Assembly: GCA_045604985.1 (NCBI GenBank)
Contig: JAZUPD010000031.1
Span: 1-18,871 of the forward strand
DNA: 18,871 bases
From: SIG710 sp045604985
GTDB lineage: Bacteria > Bacillota > Clostridia > Oscillospirales > CAG-272
Direction: 5' to 3'
Shown here: piece by piece, positions 14,451 through 18,871 of the stretch
Numbering within the stretch: position 1 is the stretch's first letter
Layout of the letters: the number at the start of each line of letters is the position of its first letter
Position numbers and translations under genes: made by a program
Notes under the pieces: generated by a model
Seen by the model: only the letters and a program-made list of their open reading frames with translations
Database searches by the model: none
Told to the model about the DNA's origin: nothing

Positions 14451-15920
14451 ATGACAGAAAATAAAGGAAAGATAAAGAAATGTATGGGCATCGGCTCGCT
14501 GATAATTTCGTCCTTTTTCCTCTTTAATCCCGATATTGCAATTATCGACTTTATCCCCGATGTTTTCGGTTATATTTTCATTCTTTTCGGTCTAAGTCAG
14601 CTTTCTGCGGTCAATGATAAGATCGAGGCGGCGAGGATTTGTTTCAAAAAGGCCGCAATATGTAATCTTATCAAGCTGCTTCTTATAGTTGTGCTTTTCG
14701 GAATGGTTTCTCAAAGGGAAATGCCGGTCAGTATGCTGCTATTCACCTTTGTTATGAATATTTTTGACCTTATCTATGTTGTTCCCGGATATCTCTATCT
14801 GTTTTCCGGACTTATGTATTTGGGCGAGCGGCTTGACGGTGAATATGTTCTCGGAAGACGCCGATTCGTACCAAAAAAATGTCCTGAAAATGCTGATGAA
14901 AAGAAAATCGAAGCCTTTCGCATAAGAGAAATGAGAAGAAAAACGAGATGCGAGAGAACACTGTCAAATACTGAAAAATTTCAGCGTGCAACTATTACGT
15001 TTGTGTTTTTTAAGGCTGTGACCCCCGTGCTTCCCGAGCTTACTTCGCTTCTTGAACACGGTTACAGCAATTCTCGCATAAATTATTATGATTTTATTTA
15101 TCTTTTCAGGATGGTTGCGGTGTTTGTCATGTTCTTTGCGGGCATTATCTGGCTGGTACTCGCCATAAGATATTATGCAGGCATTATGCGTGATAAATTG
15201 TTTATCGGGGCTGTGAAGGAAAAATATATCGCCGAGGTGCTTCCCAATAAGGTTCTTTTTTTGAAGAATTTCGTATCAACTGAGATTATACTTTTTGTTT
15301 GCGGTGCGTTCTTCTTTACAAATCTATATTTTGACGAATTCAATATGGTTCCAAGTGCTATATCGGGTATCATTTTGATGATAGCTTCTTTCAAGATAAG
15401 AAAATATTCTTTGAAATGGGTATTTACCTTTGTAAGTTCAATGCTTATGACCGTTGCGTCCGTTGTTCTTGAAATATCAAGATATAATTTCAACAATGAA
15501 TACATAAAAGAGCAGATATTGCGTAATCCCTCGGCCTATTCCTCATGGGAGCAGATGACAGGAAATTCAATTGCATTGGGAGTGGCAAGTATTCTTACCG
15601 TCTTATCCATCATAATTCTTACCCGTGATGTTGCCGTTAAATATACTGGATGTTTCGTGCAAGGTACAGATTCCTTTGACCCCGAAAGAGCAACGAAGGA
15701 ACTTCATGCCGAGCTTACAAGACCTCTAATATTAACGGGAATTTTTGGCGTACTCCAATCTGTTTGCGTACCTTTTTACTTTATTGGAATGTGGTATAGA
15801 TTTGAAGCAGTTTGGTTTTTTGACCTTGTTTTTGCGATGATATTTGCATTTTGCTTTATGCAGAATTTGAACGATATTTCAAAAAATATCAATTATAAAC
15901 ATTTTATCGGTGATGAATAA
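14451..15920 (+). CDS. Large polytopic membrane protein of unknown function
   Basis: A 489-residue integral membrane protein with roughly ten hydrophobic segments (for example about 12-33, 38-52, 68-86, 94-122, 178-200, 215-245, 276-296, 302-318, 327-345, 374-395, 420-445, 450-470). The first ones are split from the rest by a charged loop at about 128-175 (RRRFVPKKCPENADEKKIE onward). No transporter or enzyme motif is recognised. It begins 3 bp after the preceding gene, whose stop codon directly follows the ribosome site GAGG (14441-14444), so the two are translationally coupled. The shared FGY-IF-L-GLSxL opening and the tight pairing suggest the two proteins work together, possibly as a complex. 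The function is unknown, and envelope biogenesis is only suggested by the secA linkage. Confidence 0.82.
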   Translation: MTENKGKIKKCMGIGSLIISSFFLFNPDIAIIDFIPDVFGYIFILFGLSQLSAVNDKIEAARICFKKAAICNLIKLLLIVVLFGMVSQREMPVSMLLFTFVMNIFDLIYVVPGYLYLFSGLMYLGERLDGEYVLGRRRFVPKKCPENADEKKIEAFRIREMRRKTRCERTLSNTEKFQRATITFVFFKAVTPVLPELTSLLEHGYSNSRINYYDFIYLFRMVAVFVMFFAGIIWLVLAIRYYAGIMRDKLFIGAVKEKYIAEVLPNKVLFLKNFVSTEIILFVCGAFFFTNLYFDEFNMVPSAISGIILMIASFKIRKYSLKWVFTFVSSMLMTVASVVLEISRYNFNNEYIKEQILRNPSAYSSWEQMTGNSIALGVASILTVLSIIILTRDVAVKYTGCFVQGTDSFDPERATKELHAELTRPLILTGIFGVLQSVCVPFYFIGMWYRFEAVWFFDLVFAMIFAFCFMQNLNDISKNINYKHFIGDE

Positions 15921-15991
15921 TTTTGCGAGAGGTCGGGTAAACTTTTTTTGTAATTGAAAGATTACGAAGCAAAAGAAAGGGGTTAACCGAA

Positions 15992-16132
15992 ATGTCAAAT
16001 AATCAGAAGAACAATCAGAACAATCAGAATAGCCAGAATAACCAGAACAACCAGAATAGTCAGAACCAGAATAAGCAGAATCAGAACAAGAATCAGAACC
16101 AGAACAAGAATTCCACAGACAATTTCAGATAA
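15992..16132 (+). CDS. 46-residue Asn/Gln-rich small protein
   Basis: The ATG is preceded by AAAGGGG at 15976-15982, and the stop TAA at 16130-16132 is followed by a strong terminator, so this has the layout of a real gene. The product is 21 Asn, 12 Gln, 4 Ser, 4 Lys and five others; Asn plus Gln make up 72 percent. Its pattern is near-repeats of NQN, NNQ and QNK, ending in STDNFR. Asn codons alternate freely between AAT and AAC while the frame is kept, and all 12 Gln codons are CAG. This supports coding rather than a simple DNA repeat. It has no hydrophobic segment and is basic. Its composition recalls gamma-type small acid-soluble spore proteins, but the repeat motif of that family is not recognisable. 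No clear sigma-A or spore sigma promoter was found upstream. Confidence 0.75.
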   Translation: MSNNQKNNQNNQNSQNNQNNQNSQNQNKQNQNKNQNQNKNSTDNFR

Positions 16133-16139
16133 AGCAAAC

Positions 16140-16172
16140 GGAGCATCGCAAAAGCGATGCTCCTGATTTTTT
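16140..16172 (+). terminator. Intrinsic terminator after the Asn/Gln-rich gene
   Basis: GGAGCATCGC (16140-16149) pairs perfectly with GCGATGCTCC (16154-16163) around an AAAA loop, followed by TGA and six T. It begins 8 bp after the stop codon and would end the upstream secA-to-small-gene transcripts. Confidence 0.95.
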
Positions 16173-16205
16173 GCTCTAAGTTATCTTAAAATTTTCTTTT
16201 TTCTA

Positions 16206-16234
16206 TTGCACGCTGAAGTAAAACAGTGTATAAT
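16206..16234 (+). promoter_or_regulatory. Sigma-A promoter for pcrA
   Basis: TTGCAC (16206-16211), a 17-bp spacer and a perfect TATAAT (16229-16234) lie 31 bp upstream of the helicase ATG and just after the terminator at 16140-16172. Confidence 0.8.
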
Positions 16235-16265
16235 ATAAAGGATACAATTATGAAAGGGAAGAGAC

Positions 16266-18662
16266 ATGACCGAAACGATAAAGGAAAGATATTTAAAGGC
16301 AAAACGAGCGCTTTTTGATAAGGCATACGGCTCTCTCAACGAAAAGCAGAGAGAGGCTGTCTTTACGACAGAAAATCCTCTCCTTATCCTTGCGGGAGCG
16401 GGAAGCGGAAAAACCACCGTTCTCGTCAAACGAGTAGCTTTTATAATAAAATATGGCAATGCTTATTATAGTGAAAATGTTCCCGAAGGGATGAATGAGG
16501 CTCAGGTGGCAAGCCTTGAAAGTGCGCTGGAGCTGCCTGCAGAGGAAATAGAGCAGCTTTTGCCCGTATTTATAAACAGGCCCTGTCCCCCTTGGCAAGT
16601 CCTTGCCATAACATTTACAAATAAAGCTGCAAATGAGATCAAAACAAGACTTGCATCCGTTTTTTTCAATGACGAAAGTATAGCAAATGACATATGGGCC
16701 GGAACTTTTCATTCTATCTGTATGCGGATTTTACGCAAATATGGGTCGAGGATCGGATATGGAGAGGGATTTACCATTTATGATACGGATGATGTTAAAA
16801 AACTTATCTCATCCTGTCTAAAAAAACTAAATATTGATGAAAAAATCCTCCCAATAAAATCCGCAATGAATGAGATCAGTCGTGCAAAGGACCGCCTTTT
16901 GGATCCGGAGACCTTTGAGCGTGAGGTGGGATCGGATTTCAGACTTTCTAAAATTGGGGCTGTTTATAAGGAATATCAGCGAATTTTAAAGGATTCAAAT
17001 GCACTTGATTTTGATGATATAATTATGCAGACTGTAAAGCTTCTTCAGACAGATGATGAGGCGAGAGAATATTATCAAAAACGATTCAGATATGTTTGCG
17101 TTGATGAGTATCAGGATACGAACCGTGCTCAGTTTGTGCTGACATCGCTTCTTTCCGCAGGAAGCAAAAATCTTATGGTCGTCGGGGATGATGATCAGAG
17201 TATATATAAATTTCGAGGAGCGACCATAGAAAATATTCTTGATTTTGATCGTACATATAAGGATGCAAAGGTCATAAAGCTTGAACAGAATTACCGATCA
17301 ACTCAAAATATTCTCGATGCGTCAAACGCAGTCATAAAGAACAATAGCGGTAGAAAGGGAAAAACACTCTGGACAGCTAAAGACGAGGGCGAAAAGATCC
17401 GTCTGCGCCGTCTTGACGACCAAAATCTAGAGGCTAGATACATAACCGAAAATATAAATCGTATGATGTCCTCGGGCGAAAGAAGATTTAAGGATTTTGC
17501 GGTGCTTTATAGAGTAAATGCCCAGTCTAACAATCTTGAGAATGTTTTTGCAAGAAGCGGAATACCTTATAGAATGCTTGGTGGTGTCAGATTCTCGGAC
17601 CGCAAGGAAATCAGAGATATCGTTGCGTATCTTCAGCTTATAAATAACCACGCCGATAGGGAAAGATTACTTAGAATTATCAATGAGCCAAAGCGCAAGA
17701 TTGGCTTAAAGGCAATTGAGGCGGTAATTGATATTGCCGATGCGGAAGGATGCAGTCTTTTTGAGGTAATAAGACATTCGGAACGATATATCGCCCTTGC
17801 CAATTATAAAGCTAGATTTGACGATTTTGCGGATATGATCGAAAAACTCGGAGAGCTTTCAAAAGAGGTATCCCTTGATGTTCTCGTGCGGGAAACCCTT
17901 GACAGAACGGGTTATAAGCAAATGCTTATAGACGCTGGGGAGCAGGAGGCGGAAAGGCTTCAAAACCTTGAAGAATTTATTTCGAACGTCATCGAATATC
18001 AGCAGAATGCAGAAGAACCTTCGCTAACGGGATTCCTTGAAGAAAACGCTCTTGTTGCCGATGTTGATAGATATGATGAAAATGCCGATGCGGTAGTTCT
18101 TATGACTATCCATAGTGCAAAAGGACTTGAATTTCCGATTGTATTTCTGCCCGGACTTGAGGATGGCATTTTCCCCGGAATGCAGGCAATACTTGATCCC
18201 ACAGAGCTTGAAGAAGAGCGACGACTTGCATATGTTGCAATTACAAGGGCGAAAGAAAGACTCTTCATTACTCATGCGAAATGCCGACTTCTTTACGGAA
18301 GAACGCAATATAATCCAAAATCCAGATTCGTAGAGGAAATACCGTCTGCTCTAATCGAGCAGGAGGGGGAGAGTTCATCGCAGTATATGGGCGAACAGCG
18401 CATAGCACGGTCCATTACCCAAAAACAAACAGTAAGTGAAGTGATAACTGTCGGAAAGCCGCTTGTAAGGAGCGTCCCAAAAGCCCCGCTTATATTGTTT
18501 TCAGAGGGAGACAGGGTTAGCCATATGACCTTTGGTGAGGGTGAGATACTTTCCGTTAAGCCCATGGGTGCGGATACCCTTTATGAAATTATGTTCGATA
18601 AGGTGGGAACTAAAAAGCTCATGGCAACCTATGCAAAGCTCAAAAAGGTTTTGCAAGATTGA
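16266..18662 (+). CDS. pcrA: ATP-dependent DNA helicase PcrA/UvrD
   Basis: A 798-residue superfamily 1A 3'-5' helicase used in nucleotide-excision repair, in rolling-circle replication and to strip proteins or stalled RNA polymerase from DNA. Motifs in order: Walker A LAGAGSGKTTVL (42-53), Ia AITFTNKAANEI (114-125), AGTFHSICMRIL, II DEYQD (280-284), III GDDDQSIYKFRGA (307-319), IV QNYRST (341-346), V TIHSAKGLEFP (614-624) and VI AYVAITRAKERL (655-666). The C-terminus has the Tudor-like fold GDRVSHMTFGEGEIL that binds RNA polymerase in Gram-positive PcrA. It is longer than typical PcrA (about 720-740). The excess is an N-terminal extension of about 20 residues and an insertion of about 45 residues (65-109) between motifs I and Ia. 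Start 16266 follows GGGAAGAG; an ATG at 16250 is out of frame. Confidence 0.96.
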   Translation: MTETIKERYLKAKRALFDKAYGSLNEKQREAVFTTENPLLILAGAGSGKTTVLVKRVAFIIKYGNAYYSENVPEGMNEAQVASLESALELPAEEIEQLLPVFINRPCPPWQVLAITFTNKAANEIKTRLASVFFNDESIANDIWAGTFHSICMRILRKYGSRIGYGEGFTIYDTDDVKKLISSCLKKLNIDEKILPIKSAMNEISRAKDRLLDPETFEREVGSDFRLSKIGAVYKEYQRILKDSNALDFDDIIMQTVKLLQTDDEAREYYQKRFRYVCVDEYQDTNRAQFVLTSLLSAGSKNLMVVGDDDQSIYKFRGATIENILDFDRTYKDAKVIKLEQNYRSTQNILDASNAVIKNNSGRKGKTLWTAKDEGEKIRLRRLDDQNLEARYITENINRMMSSGERRFKDFAVLYRVNAQSNNLENVFARSGIPYRMLGGVRFSDRKEIRDIVAYLQLINNHADRERLLRIINEPKRKIGLKAIEAVIDIADAEGCSLFEVIRHSERYIALANYKARFDDFADMIEKLGELSKEVSLDVLVRETLDRTGYKQMLIDAGEQEAERLQNLEEFISNVIEYQQNAEEPSLTGFLEENALVADVDRYDENADAVVLMTIHSAKGLEFPIVFLPGLEDGIFPGMQAILDPTELEEERRLAYVAITRAKERLFITHAKCRLLYGRTQYNPKSRFVEEIPSALIEQEGESSSQYMGEQRIARSITQKQTVSEVITVGKPLVRSVPKAPLILFSEGDRVSHMTFGEGEILSVKPMGADTLYEIMFDKVGTKKLMATYAKLKKVLQD

Positions 18663-18680
18663 TTTTTTTCCTTGCAAAAC
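18648..18680. repeat. Inverted repeat spanning the pcrA stop codon
   Basis: GTTTTGCAAG (18648-18657) is perfectly complementary to CTTGCAAAAC (18671-18680) across a 13-nt loop containing seven T. The left arm encodes the last pcrA residues and the stop lies in the loop. No T-run follows the right arm, so it is not a standard terminator. A further copy of TTTTGCAAGATT (18649-18660) occurs at 18779-18790. Confidence 0.55.
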
Positions 18681-18871
18681 GGCTAAATTTGTCATAAACC
18701 GATTCTTTTTGCGGTGGTCAATGGGAGTTGATACGAAAATATCAGTTGTTTCTGTATAATTTATCACAAAACGCCTTTTTTTGCAAGATTTTTTTATAAA
18801 ATTTCAAAAAAATGCAAAAAAATACTTGAAAAACAAAAAAAGATGTGATACAATATGAAGTGGATTTTAAA
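18663..18871. other. AT-rich intergenic region at the right edge
   Basis: No credible coding frame is present here. The region holds the right arm of the inverted repeat, an isolated TATAAT (18755-18760) without a well-spaced -35, a direct copy of TTTTGCAAGATT, and several A- and T-tracts at roughly 10-bp steps (18776-18841). These lead into the promoter at 18826-18854. Confidence 0.6.
18826..18854 (+). promoter_or_regulatory. Strong promoter reading out of the window, with UP-like A-tracts
   Basis: TTGAAA (18826-18831), a 17-bp spacer and TACAAT (18849-18854), with extended TGA before the -10, predict a start near 18861. Two seven-A tracts (18806-18812 and 18816-18822) fall about 39-55 bp upstream of that start, where an UP element contacts the RNA polymerase alpha subunit. 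The gene it drives is outside the window. Confidence 0.75.

Noticed and set aside
16003..16110. A CRISPR-like or simple tandem DNA repeat of CAGAAC/CAGAAT units
   Set aside because: Units are 6-9 bp with no spacers, the frame is maintained with synonymous variation, and a ribosome site and terminator flank it. It is coding repeat sequence.
18755..18760. An isolated TATAAT as a second promoter
   Set aside because: No -35 box at 16-18 bp. The nearest, TTGATA at 18728, is 21 bp away.
18680..18770. Minus-strand extension of an open frame beyond pcrA (18501-18767)
   Set aside because: Most of it is antisense to the pcrA 3' end. No ribosome site or family similarity was seen.

Overview
The window reads as a chromosomal housekeeping segment of a low-to-moderate GC Gram-positive anaerobe of the class Clostridia, most likely an Oscillospirales/Ruminococcaceae-type gut or rumen lineage. 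This rests on strong GGAGG-type ribosome sites, near-consensus sigma-A promoters with 17-bp spacers, frequent AGA arginine codons, a short-form Pgi, a Gram-positive D,D-carboxypeptidase, a PcrA-type helicase with a Tudor-like C-terminus, and a tiny Asn/Gln-rich protein of a kind I associate with Clostridia. The lineage call is inference from gene style; no marker was aligned. No mobile element, CRISPR array, tRNA or rRNA was seen.

Layout. Positions 1-130 hold stacked hairpin terminators. rnhA (RNase HI) runs leftward and is divergent from a stand-alone acyltransferase-fold protein (764-1642) whose catalytic His is replaced by Glu. A sugar-nucleotide cluster follows on the plus strand: a sugar-phosphate nucleotidyltransferase, galE and galM. 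A D-Ala-D-Ala carboxypeptidase gene comes next, and its ribosome site lies inside a terminator-like hairpin at the end of galM. pgi and a small P-loop protein each have their own promoter, and a bidirectional terminator at about 7860 closes that block. On the minus strand, trmL and mnmA form a two-gene operon for tRNA wobble-base modification. A divergent promoter drives a lipoprotein of unknown function.

secA follows, translationally coupled to two polytopic membrane proteins of unknown function. Then come a 46-residue Asn/Gln-rich peptide gene with a strong terminator, and pcrA/uvrD with its own promoter. The window ends in an AT-rich stretch with A-tracts and a near-ideal promoter that fires out of the right edge.

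How the genes fit together: nucleotidyltransferase, GalE, GalM and Pgi interconvert hexoses and UDP-sugars for glycolysis and envelope polymers. The carboxypeptidase trims peptidoglycan, SecA exports envelope proteins, TrmL and MnmA modify anticodon wobble bases, and RNase HI and PcrA maintain the genome. No complete novel system is evident. The features that best repay a second look are the His-less acyltransferase-fold protein, the hairpin-occluded start of the carboxypeptidase gene, the Asn/Gln-rich peptide, the helicase insertion and the secA-coupled membrane pair.
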